From Bartonella quintana (GTDB lineage: Bacteria; Pseudomonadota; Alphaproteobacteria; Rhizobiales; Rhizobiaceae), in NCBI RefSeq assembly GCF_009936175.1, contig NZ_AP019773.1:186001-250000 (forward strand): a stretch of 64,000 nucleotides of DNA, read 5' to 3'. A model generated the notes under the pieces. That model saw nothing but the letters and a program-made list of their open reading frames with translations, did no database searches and was not told where the DNA came from. Shown in pieces: positions 49,240 through 64,000 of this stretch. The position numbers and the translations under genes are program-made. How positions within the stretch are numbered: position 1 is the first letter of the stretch; each line of letters starts with the position of its first letter.

Positions 49240-49745
49240 AAAATGATTGGTGATTCTAAATAAGCACAAGTGAGGGTACAGTGTGTTTCGTTTGGTGTCT
49301 AAGTTATTTCCATAATGTGATAGAAAAAAGTTTATTGGCCAAGAGGAGAGCAGTGTTTCTGCTGAGGTGTCTCTTTGGGGGAATTTCCTTTCGTTTTTGT
49401 GAATTGCTTTTTATAAACTAAGATGTTGAGGAGTGGTTGCTGGAAGCGTTTTAGGGGTCATTAGTTTTCTAGAAACCAGGAGGGCATTGTAATGCAAGCA
49501 GCAGATTGTTTTATAACTGGGGGGTGTACTGTTTAGGTTGTAGAATAATCGTTGTATCCTTGTTATAATTTTAAAATTATTTGATGAGGATTCCTGTTAC
49601 ATTCAAAAAGCTATATGTTATCTGAACGAGGGTATAGCTATACGTGTTTGCGTACGATTGCTGTCTTATTCTTGAGTGTCTTGGAAGTTGTCAGAATTAA
49701 CTCTTTTAGGGTTGATTTTTTTTCGAATTGTGAAAGTTAAAGAAA
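49240..49745 (+). other. Long leader of nrdHIEF
   Basis: About 500 bases between the promoter-like element and nrdH contain no standard gene. A 14-codon reading frame with a strong ribosome site occurs inside (49492-49536). If transcription starts near 49245 this whole region is an untranslated leader; it could fold into a regulatory RNA, but no known riboswitch motif was recognised. Confidence 0.4.
49492..49536 (+). CDS. Possible 14-residue leader peptide
   Basis: ATG 49492 is preceded by AGGAGGG with seven bases spacing, one of the best ribosome sites in the window. The peptide MQAADCFITGGCTV has two Cys residues. It is in the leader of the ribonucleotide reductase operon. The function is unknown; a leader peptide that senses translation is a guess. 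Confidence 0.3.
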   Translation: MQAADCFITGGCTV

Positions 49746-49970
49746 ATGCCAGTCACTATTTATAGCAAACCATCTTGCGTCCAATGTGATGCTACGCGCC
49801 GTGCTTTTGATGCTAAAGGCATTAATTATCGTGTTGTTGACATTTCCCGTGATGAGCAAGCATACAGTTTTGTTCAATCTCTAGGATACCGTCAGGTTCC
49901 TGTAGTCGTTTGTGGTAAAAGTCATTGGTCTGGTTTTAGACCAGATATGATTAGTGGTCTTTGTGTTTAA
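49746..49970 (+). CDS. nrdH: Glutaredoxin-like protein NrdH
   Basis: 74 residues. The redox motif CVQC is in [20 protein letters not shown], and the NrdH C-terminal signature [10 protein letters not shown] is present. It delivers electrons from thioredoxin reductase to class Ib ribonucleotide reductase NrdE. First gene of nrdHIEF; its stop codon overlaps the ATG of nrdI (TAATG). Confidence 0.95.
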   Translation: MPVTIYSKPSCVQCDATRRAFDAKGINYRVVDISRDEQAYSFVQSLGYRQVPVVVCGKSHWSGFRPDMISGLCV

Positions 49971-50349
49971 TGGGACTTATTGTTTATTATTCGAGTGCTA
50001 CGGGTAATACGGAATATTTTGTTTCTCAGCTTGGTCAACGACTCTTCAAAATTGATAAAAAAAAGCCGTCTGTGTTAGTTGATGAGCCTTATGTATTGGT
50101 TGTCCCTACATATGCAGATGGTGAAGGAAGGATGGCTGTGCCGAAAGTGGTTATTCGTTTTCTCAATGAATGTGAGAACCGCAAATTAATTCGTGGTGTC
50201 ATTGGTGGTGGGAATCGTAATTTTGGTTGCTATTATAATTTAGCGAGCAAGATCATTGCTGAAAAATGTTTTGTACCTTGCCTTTATCGTTTTGAGTTAC
50301 GTGGCACTAACGAAGACGTTATTTGTGTAAAGAAGGGATTGGAAAGATT

Positions 50350-50368
<19 letters not shown>
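49970..50368 (+). CDS. nrdI: Flavodoxin-like NrdI
   Basis: 132 residues from ATG 49970, overlapping the nrdH stop codon. The FMN-binding loops are [20 protein letters not shown] and [14 protein letters not shown]. NrdI supplies the oxidant that assembles the Mn(III)2-tyrosyl radical of NrdF. Its end overlaps the likely nrdE start. Confidence 0.95.
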
Positions 50369-54345
<3,977 letters not shown>

Positions 54346-54349
<4 letters not shown>

Positions 54350-55425
54350 CCATTGCCGTCCATTTCAGTAAGGAGAGCGGTTTGGTAATCGGATATGAGT
54401 GCATTAATAAGCTCATCGAGATCTCCTTCCAGAATGCGGTCAAGCTTATACAGCGTGAGATTAATACGATGATCCGTGACACGTCCTTGTGGGAAATTAT
54501 AGGTACGAATGCGTTCTGATCGATCACCAGAGCCAACTTGGTTTTTACGGGATGCTGAGCGTTCACTTTCGGCTTTTTTTTGTTCGATATCGAATAAGCG
54601 TGCACGTAAAATTTGGAGTGCACGTGCTCGGTTTTGGTGCTGTGATTTTTCTGCTTGTACAACCATAATTCCTGTTGGAATATGCGTAATACGAACAGCT
54701 GAATCGGTTGTATTGACATGCTGTCCTCCTGCTCCAGAGGCACGCATTGTATCAATGCGAATATCTTCTGGACGAATTTCAATATCAATTTCTTCAGCTT
54801 CTGGAAGTACTGCAACCGTAGCAGCAGACGTATGAATGCGTCCACTTGTTTCTGTTTCAGGAACCCGTTGTACACGATGGACGCCTGATTCAAATTTTAG
54901 CTTAGAAAAGACACCTTTGCCTGAAATAGTAGCAATAATTTCTTTATATCCACCAACTTCACCTTCATTAAGCGAAATGACTTCAACTTTCCAGTTATAA
55001 GCATTGGCATAACGCTCATACATGCGGAAAAGATCACCGACAAAAAGTGCTGCTTCTGATCCACCTGTTCCTGCTCGAATTTCAATAATGGCACTTTTTT
55101 CATCAGTAATATCTTTGGGCAAAAGAAGTATCTGGAGTTCTTTTTCAAGTTTTTCCATTTTCTGGAACAATGGTGGCAGCTCTTCTTGGGCAAGGTTACG
55201 CATTTCCACATCTGTTAGTTTATCGCTGATGATAGTTTCCAGCTCTGTAATTTCTATAGAGAGCGCGTTTAATGTTCGTATGGAGGTAACAATTGGCTGT
55301 AAGTCTGCATATTCAGAAGCCAATTTTACATAAGTTCCAGCATCTGGGTTTTTAGCCATTTGGCTTTCAATTATTTCAAAACGTTTTTCAAGCTGTCTCA
55401 TACGATCTTTTGGCAAAGAAACCAT
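54346..55425 (-). CDS. prfA: Peptide chain release factor 1
   Basis: 359 residues. RF1 reads UAA and UAG stop codons and triggers peptide release. The GGQ motif is in [21 protein letters not shown]; the N-terminal coiled-coil domain and the RNPRF2-type [23 protein letters not shown] and [16 protein letters not shown] are typical. Complete length. It is followed by prmC, which modifies its GGQ. Confidence 0.96.
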
Positions 55426-55625
55426 GACAATATTGGCCTTATTATTGTTATAATATTTTTTATTGTTATAATTCTGGTAACTGATTGCTTTATAGCATCA
55501 TATATAAAGGGGGGGTAATAAAGCAGAAAAACTTTTTTGCCAATGAAAACTATGGATCTTAAGATGAACTTGTATAAAATTCAATTCGCATGAGGTTTTT
55601 TACTTATACATATGGAATCATTAAT

Positions 55626-56042
55626 TTAAGAGTTGCATTTTTTTCCGTAAAGTTCAAGACGATGGTGAATGATATCATAGCCAAGGGATTTGGCGATTTC
55701 CTCTTGCAGCGTTTCAATGATATCAGATTGAAATTCAATAACCTTCCCTGTTTCTACATCAATGAGATGATCATGGTGTTGTCCGTCTGCTTGTTCAAAA
55801 CGAGACGGTCCACCACTAAAGGTATGGCGATGAATTGTCCCACTTCCTTCTAATGTTTTCATGGTTCTGTAAACAGTCGAAAGCGAAATACTAGAATCTA
55901 TTTTGTTGGCGCGTTGAAAAATTTCAAACGCATTCGGATGGTCTTTTGTGTCAACCAAAATGTCAAGAATAATACGTCTTTGACGTGTAACTCTTAAACC
56001 TGCAATGCGTAGTTCTTGCTCATAATTTCGTTTTTTATTCAT
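55626..56042 (-). CDS. fur: Fur-family metal-responsive regulator (Fur/Mur)
   Basis: 138 residues from ATG 56042; a longer frame to 56114 would overlap the end of secA. The winged helix ([30 protein letters not shown]) is followed by the metal site [13 protein letters not shown] and [16 protein letters not shown]. The Cys pair of classical structural zinc sites is absent here, as in alphaproteobacterial Fur/Mur proteins. It may sense Fe or Mn. It begins 17 bases after secA and may share its transcript, an arrangement I do not know as standard. Confidence 0.87.
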   Translation of the reverse strand: MNKKRNYEQELRIAGLRVTRQRRIILDILVDTKDHPNAFEIFQRANKIDSSISLSTVYRTMKTLEGSGTIHRHTFSGGPSRFEQADGQHHDHLIDVETGKVIEFQSDIIETLQEEIAKSLGYDIIHHRLELYGKKCNS

Positions 56043-56059
56043 CTTAACAGTTATACTTT

Positions 56060-58777
56060 TCAGACGAAAGCTCCGTGACAGTGTTTGTATTTTTTCTCTG
56101 AACCACAAGGGCAACGCTCATTACGTCCAACTTTTCCCCATGTGGTTGAATCTTTAGGATTACGATCTTTCGGGTTAACAACCCTATTTTCTTGTATTTG
56201 CATCCAGAAGGAAGAATCATTTCCTTTACGTTGATCGTTCAAAGCAGAGTCATTACCATCCACTTGCTCAGGTATGAGTGATTCTGTGGGTTGCTGAATG
56301 ATCTCGAAACGCATAAGCTTAGAAGTGACGATTCTGCGTAAATTTCTAAGCATGGCTTGAAAAAGTTCAAAGGACTCTGTCTTATATTCATTGAGTGGAT
56401 CACGTTGCGCATACCCACGAAAACCAACAACGGAACGCAAATGGTCTAAATTTACCAGATGTTCACGCCATAATGTGTCAATGGTTTCAAGTAATACAGC
56501 TTTGTGGAAATAAGCCAGGATTTCTGGAGAATAACGCTCAGCACGTTCATTTTCAAGTTTCGTAACAGCATTTGAGATACGTTCTAAGATTTGTTCTTCA
56601 GCAATTCCATCTTCTTTTGCCCATTCTTCTACTGGAAGTTCAAGATTAAAGAGATGGTGAATTTCCTCTTGTAGAGCTTTCACATCCCATTTTTCAGAAT
56701 ATGTTCCAGATGGGATGTAGGTTTCTACAAGATCTTCAATCACTTCGTTGCGCATTTCAAGAATCATTTCGATTAAATCGTCTGCATTCATGATCTCCAT
56801 ACGCTGTTCAAAAATAACTTTGCGTTGATCATTCATCACATCGTCATATTTTAATAAATTTTTACGAATTTCGAAATTTCGTGCTTCAACTTTTTTTTGC
56901 GCTTTTTCAAGGGCTTTATTAATCCATGGATGGGTAATCGCTTCATTTTCTTTTAATCCAAGCTTTTGCAACATACCATCCATACGATTGGAGCCAAAGA
57001 TACGCATGAGATCATCTTGAAGAGAGAGAAAGAATTTTGAGCGACCAGGATCGCCTTGGCGACCAGAACGACCGCGGAGCTGGTTATCAATACGACGACT
57101 TTCGTGGCGTTCAGTTGCAATGACATAAAAACCACCAGCAGCTAATGCTTTTTCTTTAAGCTGCTTGACATCTTTTTTAATTTCTTCAATTTTAGCAGTT
57201 CGCTCTATTCCTTCAGGCATATCTTGTAATTCTTGTCGAATGCGCATTTCGACATTACCACCAAGCTGTATATCAGTACCGCGACCAGCCATGTTTGTTG
57301 CAATAGTTAAAGCCCCAGGAACCCCTGCTTGCGCAATAATATATGCTTCTTGCTCATGATAGCGGGCATTCAGGACTCTAAAATCGGTAATGCCCTCTTT
57401 TCGTAAACGTTCTGCCAATTGTTCTGACTTTTCAATAGAAGTCGTTCCAACGAGAATAGGTTGTCCTTTTTCATGCGCTTGACGAATATCACGTACAATA
57501 GCACGATATTTTTCTTCTGCTGTTCGATAGATTTCGTCGTCTTCATCACGACGCTGTATTGGTAAATTTGTGGGAATTTCGACAACTTCAAGATCATAAA
57601 TATTACTGAATTCTTCGGCTTCTGTTGTGGCAGTACCCGTCATGCCAGACAGTTTCCTATACATACGGAAATAATTTTGGAAAGTAATGGAAGCGAGTGT
57701 TTGATTTTCTGGTTGAATAGCAACATGCTCTTTGGCTTCTAGTGCTTGGTGAAGCCCTTCAGAATAGCGCCGCCCTGGCATCATACGACCTGTAAACTCG
57801 TCAATGATAACAATTTCATTATTGCGAACAATATAATCCTTGTCACGGACAAATAACTTATGGGCTTTTAGGGCATTATTGATATGATGGATGATAGCTA
57901 CATTTTCTATATCGTAGAGACTTTTCCCTTTAAGATGCCCGGCCTGTTCGAGCATTTTTTCAATTTTTTCAGTACCAACTTCGGTAAAGGTTGTTGTTTT
58001 TTGTTTTTCGTCTATTTCATAATCTTCTGGAGTTAAGGAAGGAATAAATGTATCAATAAGGTTATAGAAGTCAGTACGATCTTCTAGAGGACCAGAAATA
58101 ATAAGGGGAGTACGCGCTTCATCAATGAGAATCGAATCAACTTCATCAACGATTGCATAATGATGTCCACGCTGGACCATTTGACTACGATCAAAAGCCA
58201 TATTATCGCGCAGATAATCAAAACCCAATTCATTATTTGTCGCATAGGTGATATCACATGCATAGGCTGATCGGCGAGCATCACTATCAAGATCATGCAA
58301 AATCACACCCGTTGTTAAGCCTAGAAAACTGAAGATTTTTCCCATTGTTTCAGCATCACGACGGGCAAGATAATCGTTTACCGTCACAACATGAACGCCT
58401 TTTCCTTCCAATGCATTGAGATAAATTGGCAGGGTTGCCATTAATGTTTTACCTTCACCGGTGCGCATTTCAGCAATGCCACAGTTATGAAGTACCATTC
58501 CACCAATGAGCTGTACATCAAAAGGACGCATATCATAAATACGTTTTGCTGCTTCACGAACAGTTGCAAAAGCTTCTGGTAGGAGCAAATCAACGGTTTC
58601 ACCTTCCGTAAGACGTTTACGAAACTCATCGGTTTTTTGGCAGAGTTGCGTATCGTTTAATTTCTGAAACTGTTCTTCCAAAGCATTAATTTGTGCGACT
58701 TTTTGGCGAAGAGCCTTGAGGCGTCGTTCATGAGCTGAACCAAAAAATTTACGTGCAAATACACCTAAACCGACCAT
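56060..58777 (-). CDS. secA: Preprotein translocase ATPase SecA
   Basis: 905 residues. It is the motor for protein export through SecYEG. Seen are [22 protein letters not shown] (Walker A), the [20 protein letters not shown] box, [25 protein letters not shown], the arginine-finger region [21 protein letters not shown] and a C-terminal SEC-C zinc motif [18 protein letters not shown]. Complete, normal length. It diverges from the isomerase gene at 59195, itself encoding a secreted folding factor. Confidence 0.97.
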   Translation of the reverse strand: MVGLGVFARKFFGSAHERRLKALRQKVAQINALEEQFQKLNDTQLCQKTDEFRKRLTEGETVDLLLPEAFATVREAAKRIYDMRPFDVQLIGGMVLHNCGIAEMRTGEGKTLMATLPIYLNALEGKGVHVVTVNDYLARRDAETMGKIFSFLGLTTGVILHDLDSDARRSAYACDITYATNNELGFDYLRDNMAFDRSQMVQRGHHYAIVDEVDSILIDEARTPLIISGPLEDRTDFYNLIDTFIPSLTPEDYEIDEKQKTTTFTEVGTEKIEKMLEQAGHLKGKSLYDIENVAIIHHINNALKAHKLFVRDKDYIVRNNEIVIIDEFTGRMMPGRRYSEGLHQALEAKEHVAIQPENQTLASITFQNYFRMYRKLSGMTGTATTEAEEFSNIYDLEVVEIPTNLPIQRRDEDDEIYRTAEEKYRAIVRDIRQAHEKGQPILVGTTSIEKSEQLAERLRKEGITDFRVLNARYHEQEAYIIAQAGVPGALTIATNMAGRGTDIQLGGNVEMRIRQELQDMPEGIERTAKIEEIKKDVKQLKEKALAAGGFYVIATERHESRRIDNQLRGRSGRQGDPGRSKFFLSLQDDLMRIFGSNRMDGMLQKLGLKENEAITHPWINKALEKAQKKVEARNFEIRKNLLKYDDVMNDQRKVIFEQRMEIMNADDLIEMILEMRNEVIEDLVETYIPSGTYSEKWDVKALQEEIHHLFNLELPVEEWAKEDGIAEEQILERISNAVTKLENERAERYSPEILAYFHKAVLLETIDTLWREHLVNLDHLRSVVGFRGYAQRDPLNEYKTESFELFQAMLRNLRRIVTSKLMRFEIIQQPTESLIPEQVDGNDSALNDQRKGNDSSFWMQIQENRVVNPKDRNPKDSTTWGKVGRNERCPCGSEKKYKHCHGAFV

Positions 58778-59194
58778 CTCTGGCCCTTTCTTTTACTTGT
58801 TGCCAATCTTACTGGATATTTCATATATTATCCCCATACTCCACATCCCGTAAGGTATTTAATATAACCAAACGCATATGGTATCATTATACTTGTTGGT
58901 GCGCAATTTTTCACTTCAATTATTAAGTAGAGATAAGAGGATAAGTGCACCATGTCAACTTTAGTAATGCTGTTTAATTGGCATATTACAGAGTAATTTA
59001 GGGTATAATATGACATTTCTTATATTATCATTTTTCAATATCATGAGGTAGGTTAGGATAGGCTGAGATAAAAGGAAAAATTTATGTTTTTTCAAAAAAA
59101 AATATCAGTTTATTTATCTATATTTAGAGATTAAAATGTTATGATAAGGAAAATTGGGATCTTGAACATGCGTTCATTCTTAAGGAGTATATTT
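58778..59194. other. Divergent promoter region secA / parvulin gene
   Basis: About 415 AT-rich bases must hold the promoters of secA and of the isomerase gene. I see no gene and no structured element; promoter elements are too degenerate to place. Confidence 0.35.
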
Positions 59195-60148
59195 ATGAAA
59201 TTCAACTTTATCACGCTGTTTTTGACATCGACTTTATTAGCGAGCACGAGTTTGGGGGTGATGGCCCAAAAGAGCGTGGAGTCTGCGTCGAATGATTTAA
59301 AGAATTTGGAGAAAGCTTCTGAAAAAACAGTTCCTCCCTCTCATGTTATGGCAGTTATTGATGGGAAGGAAATCACAGCAGGGCAATTGGATGAGTTAGC
59401 ACTCGAAATAAATCCTAATTTAGTGCGTTTTCCTGATGAACAACGCCGTATAACGGTTTTAAAAGCCTACCTTGATATGCAAGTGCTTGCAAAAGCTGCA
59501 ATTAGCAAAGGCATCGATAAGACTGAAGCTTACGATAAACGAATGGCAGTTATGCGTGACAATGTCCTTCAACAGCTTTATTTTAAACAGATGATTGTTG
59601 ATCAGATTTCGGATACTGATTTGGAGACTCTTTACAATAAGGAAGTTGCTGCTTTACCCAAAGAGGATGAGGTTAAAGCACGTCATATTTTGGTCAAAAC
59701 GAAAAAAGAAGCAGAAGCTATCATTAAGCGTTTAAGTAAGGGGGAAAGTTTTGAAGCGGTTGCAAAAAAGAATTCAACAGATGGTTCAGCTGCTGTTGGA
59801 GGTGATCTTGGTTATTTTAGTCATGGTCAAATGGTCAAGCCTTTCGAAGATGCTGCGTTTGGTCTGAAAGTTGGCGAATACACAAAAAAGCCTGTTGAAA
59901 GCCCGTTTGGTTGGCATGTTATCAAGGTAGAAGATCGCCGTTTGAAACAACCTCCTATATTTGATGATGTTAAAGAGATGTTGCGTACACAGCTGATAAA
60001 AGAGCGTTACCAAAAACTGATTGTTGATTTGCGCAACACGATAGATGTGAAATATCCTGATCCTAATGTTATAAAACTCATGCAATCACTTAATCAAAAT
60101 GAGACGCCACTTCCGGATGAGACGTCTGATGAAGAAGAAGCACAATAG
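59195..60148 (+). CDS. Periplasmic parvulin-type peptidyl-prolyl isomerase
   Basis: 317 residues from ATG 59195, with AAGGAG eight bases upstream; a frame open from 59141 adds a leader before the signal peptide ([21 protein letters not shown]). A SurA-like N-terminal helical region is followed by a PpiC domain: [52 protein letters not shown]. It helps fold secreted or outer-membrane proteins. The acidic tail ([10 protein letters not shown]) is unusual. It lies 117 bases before argJ. Confidence 0.92.
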   Translation: MKFNFITLFLTSTLLASTSLGVMAQKSVESASNDLKNLEKASEKTVPPSHVMAVIDGKEITAGQLDELALEINPNLVRFPDEQRRITVLKAYLDMQVLAKAAISKGIDKTEAYDKRMAVMRDNVLQQLYFKQMIVDQISDTDLETLYNKEVAALPKEDEVKARHILVKTKKEAEAIIKRLSKGESFEAVAKKNSTDGSAAVGGDLGYFSHGQMVKPFEDAAFGLKVGEYTKKPVESPFGWHVIKVEDRRLKQPPIFDDVKEMLRTQLIKERYQKLIVDLRNTIDVKYPDPNVIKLMQSLNQNETPLPDETSDEEEAQ

Positions 60149-60264
60149 CATCTTTTAAAGCAGCTGGGCGATTTGATAGATTGGTTTTATTCAAAAAGCC
60201 TAGCAGTTGTTTGCTAGAGGTATTTATCTATAATCGTTTCATTTCTTTTTATGGAAAGCATACT

Positions 60265-61503
60265 GTGGCTTTAAAAATATCTCCTTTGTCTCCCCAAAAC
60301 ATACAGGAGCTTCCGCCATTATCTGGTGTGCGGATAGCAACAGCTGAAGCTGGGATTAGAGATAAAGGTCGTACGGATCTTCTTTTTATTGTCTTCGATG
60401 CGCCAACAAGTGTGGCAGGTGTTTTTACGCGCTCAAAATGCCCTTCTGCTTCTGTGGATCATTGTCGTGCATCACTTCCTCATGGAGTTGCGCGGGGTGT
60501 TGTTGTCAATTCTGGGAATGCAAATGCTTTTACGGGACGCAAAGGAAAGCAAACAGCAGATGCAATATTGCAGGCTGCCGCGAGTGCTTTGAAGGTTAAA
60601 GAAAATGAAATTTTTATAGCTTCTACAGGTGTTATTGGTGAACCGTTGGAGGCATCGAGTATTGTAAATCTTTTACCAAGTATGGCCGAGACAGCAGAAG
60701 AAGGAAATTGGTTAGAGGCTGCAAGAGCCATTATGACAACTGATACATTTCCAAAACTTGCTACGCGCAAATTTTATTGTGGAGGAAAGACTGTTACCAT
60801 TAACGGAATTGCAAAAGGTGCTGGCATGATTGCACCAGATATGGCAACGATGCTCTCGTTTGTGGTGAGTGATGCAGCAATTTCTTCGGATATACTTCAA
60901 TCTATGTTATCAGAGGCAGTGCAGGGCTCTTTCAATTCGATTACTGTCGATAGCGATACCTCAACATCAGATACATTGATGATGTTTGCGACAGGAAAAG
61001 TAAAGGGAAATTTTCCCTGCTTCACGAGTAAATCCGATCCATGTTATGAAGTGTTTTCAAGGCAATTGTCTGCGCTTTTGCATGAGCTTGCATTACAAGT
61101 TGTTTGTGATGGTGAAGGTGCTCGTCATTTAATCGAGGTTTGTGTGACTGGTGCTACAACAGAGAATGCTGCTAAAACTATTGCTCTATCAATTGCAAAT
61201 TCACCACTTGTAAAAACAGCCATTGCCGGTGAAGATGCTAATTGGGGACGAGTGGTTATGGCAGTTGGTAAAGCAGGTGTTGAAGTAGACCGTGATTTGT
61301 TGACGATTTGGTTTGGTGAACATCGTTTGGCTATCAATGGTGAACGAGATCCTGACTATCATGAAGAGGCAATAAGTGCTTATATGCGGGGTAAACACAT
61401 CACAATTCGTGTTGATATTGGCTTGGGCAGTGGTAAGGCTACAGTTTGGTCTTGCGATTTGACGAAGGAGTACGTTATGATTAATGGCGATTACCGAAGT
61501 TAA
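60265..61503 (+). CDS. argJ: Bifunctional ornithine acetyltransferase / N-acetylglutamate synthase ArgJ
   Basis: 412 residues from GTG 60265, chosen because [11 protein letters not shown] matches the usual beginning; the frame is open from 60181. It transfers acetyl from acetylornithine to glutamate in the cyclic arginine pathway. The autoproteolysis site is [20 protein letters not shown], where the second Thr (of ATML) becomes the nucleophile of the beta chain. [11 protein letters not shown] and [10 protein letters not shown] are also typical. Complete. Confidence 0.95.
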   Translation: MALKISPLSPQNIQELPPLSGVRIATAEAGIRDKGRTDLLFIVFDAPTSVAGVFTRSKCPSASVDHCRASLPHGVARGVVVNSGNANAFTGRKGKQTADAILQAAASALKVKENEIFIASTGVIGEPLEASSIVNLLPSMAETAEEGNWLEAARAIMTTDTFPKLATRKFYCGGKTVTINGIAKGAGMIAPDMATMLSFVVSDAAISSDILQSMLSEAVQGSFNSITVDSDTSTSDTLMMFATGKVKGNFPCFTSKSDPCYEVFSRQLSALLHELALQVVCDGEGARHLIEVCVTGATTENAAKTIALSIANSPLVKTAIAGEDANWGRVVMAVGKAGVEVDRDLLTIWFGEHRLAINGERDPDYHEEAISAYMRGKHITIRVDIGLGSGKATVWSCDLTKEYVMINGDYRS

Positions 61504-61644
61504 TTGGTGCACCATAAATTTGACATCAGATATCTATTCTATATATTTTTTCGCAGAGGATTAAATATTCGAATTCTTTCATCTTAAAGTAGGGGGGTAT
61601 AAGAGAAGAAACAGTTATCTTTATTATCCCTGGTGGAGAGTGGT

Positions 61645-62058
61645 ATGCGTATAAAAAGTTCACTTCTTCTTGTTGTTGCGTGCGCATTATTAGATCAAGA
61701 TAATCATGTTTTGCTAACACAACGTCCTCAAGGAAAATCACTGGCTGGTTTATGGGAGTTTCCTGGTGGAAAGGTTGAGCAAGGTGAAACTCCAGAAGCA
61801 TCATTAATTCGTGAGTTAGAAGAAGAGCTTGGTGTACATGTTCTGCCAAATAATTTATTACCTTTAATATTTGCAAGCCATAGCTATGAAACATTTCATC
61901 TCTTAATGCCATTGTATCTTTGCTCCCAGTATGAGGGAGTTGCGCAAGGACGAGAAGGGCAAAATTTAAAATGGATTTTTATTGGTGATCTTGATAAATA
62001 TCCTATGCCTGATGCTGATAAGCCATTAGTTCAGGTATTAAAAAAATTCCTTCTTTAA
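61645..62058 (+). CDS. mutT: MutT/8-oxo-dGTP diphosphatase
   Basis: 137 residues from ATG 61645, with GGAGAG upstream; GTG 61633 would add four. Nudix box GGKVEQGETPEASLIRELEE followed by ELGV, with LTQRPQGKSLAGLWEFPGG, the MutT hallmark. It removes 8-oxo-dGTP from the nucleotide pool to prevent transversions. Downstream of argJ by 141 bases. Confidence 0.93.
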   Translation: MRIKSSLLLVVACALLDQDNHVLLTQRPQGKSLAGLWEFPGGKVEQGETPEASLIRELEEELGVHVLPNNLLPLIFASHSYETFHLLMPLYLCSQYEGVAQGREGQNLKWIFIGDLDKYPMPDADKPLVQVLKKFLL

Positions 62059-62564
62059 ATGTGTATAAAAAGGAAATACTGCTTACCAATAGAGGTATCT
62101 GTTTCATGAAACATTGATGATAGGGAAACTTTGAGAGGATTCTTTCGAAAAAAAAGCATTGTGGTTGACGTTAAAAATTTTTTTTGCGTGACCATTTGGT
62201 TAATCATCATCGTGATGAATCTCTAAAACAATACATTGATTTGTTTTTAAAATTAATATGTTGCGCGCAATATGCGGTGCTTTAATGAAAGCTCTTTAGT
62301 AAATTGATTAATTCATTTTCACAATATTTAGAAAACGTGTAATGTTGCTACAGGTTTTTGAATGAATGTTGAATATAAGGTTTAAGAAAAGATCAAGCGA
62401 TTAATTCTCTTCAGCATAAATAAATTCGAGAAAGTGCTTTTTCATTCATATTAAATCAACAATTAACCGTGATTCCTATTATTATTTTTTAAAGATTCAA
62501 AATGGACTCCTGGAAGAATCTGACAGCAGAGGTACTTGCCGATTATGTTCATATAAGAAAATGA
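62059..62564. other. Intergenic region, no gene seen
   Basis: About 505 AT-rich bases between convergent mutT and the NlpC/P60 gene. No gene, remnant or clear terminator was recognised. Confidence 0.4.
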
Positions 62565-63428
62565 TTACATTTCCTGAGTTGGTCGACGTTTTTCTACGGG
62601 ATATTTATGTTTTTTAGCGATACGTGTAATTGCTTCTTCCAATGGCTCGATCATAACGTTCATAGAATAGCCGTTTGCGTGGATGATATTTTCATGATCA
62701 ATCATAATGGCAACATGACCTTCCCAAAAAATCAAATCGCCCCGTTGTAGTTTATCGCTGTCTGTAAGTGCCCTACCTATAGTTTTTTGCTGCATGCCGG
62801 TATCACGTAAAACCATTTTTCCAGTCATCATCATGGAGAGTTGGACCAGACCTGAGCAATCAATTCCAAAACCGCTAACACCACCCCAAAGATAAGGCGT
62901 GCCGATAAAAGTTTCCGCGACTGTAACATAATCTTCGTACACTCGCCCTATGGGACTGAGATGGCGGGTAATAATTGCTTTTCCGCTTTCAAGGATAGAA
63001 TACATTGTATCGCGCACTTCTGTTTCATCAACAACACTTACTTTGCTTCCCATGGATAAGGGGTATTCCATTGGTCCACGTAAGTCAGCTTGTAAATATT
63101 GAAAAGTGCGTGGTACTGAAACAATATGCGTTTGTTTTATCGTTGATGCGTAAAGAACTGTTGTATCAATATAGCCGACATAACCATCTTTGAGTGACTG
63201 ACCCCAAGACATAACCTCTCCTTGTTCAAAGATGAGGAGCTCTTCTCCTAATAAGCATTCTGTTTGTCTTTCGCTTTTTTTGTCATTTTCTTTAAATAGT
63301 CCAGCGACAGCTGTATGAACGCGTTTTTTTTCCCCTTGAACAAAATGTTGAGCTGCAATTTCCGTTTTAAGACATTGATCTGCTGCATCATTTCCAAATG
63401 CATACAACCTTGGATCTTTAGAGAGCAT
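62565..63428 (-). CDS. NlpC/P60 family peptidase
   Basis: 287 residues. The N-terminal ~140 residues hold SH3-like segments (GEELLIFEQGEVMSWGQSL, DGYVGYID). The C-terminal NlpC/P60 domain (about 150-280) has the catalytic Cys in GFGIDCSGLVQLSMM, His in EGHVAIMID and the third residue near IIHANGYSM; YLWGGVSG is the usual preceding motif. Such enzymes cleave D-gamma-Glu-diamino acid bonds in cell-wall peptides. No signal peptide is seen, so it may recycle muropeptides in the cytoplasm. Downstream of the M17 aminopeptidase gene, as in rhizobia. Confidence 0.9.
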   Translation of the reverse strand: MLSKDPRLYAFGNDAADQCLKTEIAAQHFVQGEKKRVHTAVAGLFKENDKKSERQTECLLGEELLIFEQGEVMSWGQSLKDGYVGYIDTTVLYASTIKQTHIVSVPRTFQYLQADLRGPMEYPLSMGSKVSVVDETEVRDTMYSILESGKAIITRHLSPIGRVYEDYVTVAETFIGTPYLWGGVSGFGIDCSGLVQLSMMMTGKMVLRDTGMQQKTIGRALTDSDKLQRGDLIFWEGHVAIMIDHENIIHANGYSMNVMIEPLEEAITRIAKKHKYPVEKRRPTQEM

Positions 63429-63585
63429 CTCTTTACCTTTCCTTGTTTTAACTTATCTTTAACTATGTTTAGACACATCACTTAAAAGGGGATGAAGCTC
63501 TCGAATAAAGCCCTCCTTGAAAGTGATAAGCAATCGTTTTCTGAAGCTTTAGATTATCCCTCTTTGTGAACATTTTGTGTTAAGA

Positions 63586-64000
63586 TTAATTTTTAAAAAG
63601 GTTATAAAGAGCACGAATAACTTGTGCGGAACCACCAACGGGATAGCCCGGTTTTTCTTTTGGGACCCATCCATAAAGGTCAAAATGCGCAAAATGTTTG
63701 GCTTTTTCAACAAAAGAATTGAGAAATAAAGCAGCGACTATGGAGCCAGCAAAGCTATTTCCAGTTATATTGTTAAGGTCAGCAATTGGTGATGATAACA
63801 TTTCCTGATAGGGTTTCCAAAGTGGCATTCGCCAAAGAGGGTCGGAAACAGAGTGAGCAGATTGAGAAATTTGTTGCGCCCATACTGAATCATTACAATA
63901 AAATGCGGGAAGATCTGGTCCTAATGCTATATGCGCTGCTCCTGTTAAAGTCGCCATGCAAAGCATAAATTGTGGACTTTCTTCATCACCATAGGCGAGT
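63586..64000 (-). CDS. M17 leucyl aminopeptidase family protein, C-terminal part (5' end outside window)
   Basis: The frame is open to the window edge, giving LAYGDEESPQF then MLCMATLTGAAHIALGPDLPAFY. This is the M17 metal and active-site region (normally D-MATLTGA with RVALG), then LWRMPLWKPY, DLNNITGNSFAGSIVAALFL and HFDLYGWVPKEKPGYPVGGSAQVIRALY. Cytosolic metal-dependent exopeptidase. It ends about 155 bases before the NlpC/P60 gene on the same strand. The rest of the gene is not visible. Confidence 0.9.
   Translation of the reverse strand, partial: LAYGDEESPQFMLCMATLTGAAHIALGPDLPAFYCNDSVWAQQISQSAHSVSDPLWRMPLWKPYQEMLSSPIADLNNITGNSFAGSIVAALFLNSFVEKAKHFAHFDLYGWVPKEKPGYPVGGSAQVIRALYNLFKN

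Noticed and set aside
55509..55515. Seven-G run between prfA and fur as a phase-variation tract
   Set aside because: Shorter than usual variable tracts and not within a coding region or an evident promoter.

Overview
The window looks like a chromosomal stretch of a Bartonella species (Alphaproteobacteria, Hyphomicrobiales). DNA is AT-rich. The order obgE-proB-proA-nadD-rsfS-rlmH-envC-like-ctpA-nudH(ialA)-ialB is the rhizobial arrangement and ends in the Bartonella invasion-associated locus. An Omp10-like lipoprotein and YadA-type trimeric autotransporters agree with this. I cannot name the species.

Layout. 1-6.3 kb is an accessory surface-protein region. It holds the 3' end of one trimeric autotransporter adhesin (TAA), a complete second TAA whose last ~1.28 kb is almost identical to it, an IalB-family gene overlapping its stop codon, and scrambled TAA fragments in both orientations. 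6.8-18 kb is housekeeping but eroded: ppx/gppA, rsfS and rlmH are pseudogenes among intact rlmE, obgE, proB, proA, nadD, an envC-like gene, ctpA, nudH/ialA and ialB. 18-24 kb carries yggT, a DUF167 gene, ppa, typA, a gene-poor AT-rich gap and mgtE. 24.4-26.5 kb is a dead M3 peptidase (dcp-like). 26.6-31.8 kb is envelope related: a DUF459 protein, an MltB-type transglycosylase, galU, kdsD and an Omp10-like lipoprotein. 32-41.8 kb has a degenerate NtrC-type response regulator, a ClsC-type phospholipase D, guaB, a 48-codon gene, rsmB, guaA and ugpQ. 41.9-46.1 kb is ugpBAEC. 46.5-49.1 kb is a Zn/Mn-type ABC importer, divergent from the class Ib ribonucleotide reductase operon nrdHIEF (49.7-53.5 kb). 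53.5-64 kb holds prmC-prfA, a fur-family gene, secA, a parvulin isomerase, argJ, mutT, an NlpC/P60 peptidase and a partial M17 aminopeptidase.

How the parts work together. ugpQ and ugpBAEC together scavenge glycerol phosphate. The metal importer beside nrdHIEF suggests a link between metal supply and dNTP synthesis. galU and kdsD feed the lipopolysaccharide core. TAA, IalB-family proteins and ialA/B are host-interaction functions. I saw no CRISPR array, prophage, intact insertion sequence, rRNA or tRNA gene. The least ordinary features are the TAA recombination region, the cluster of decayed normally conserved genes, the response regulator lacking all ATPase motifs, and the long structured leader of nrdHIEF.
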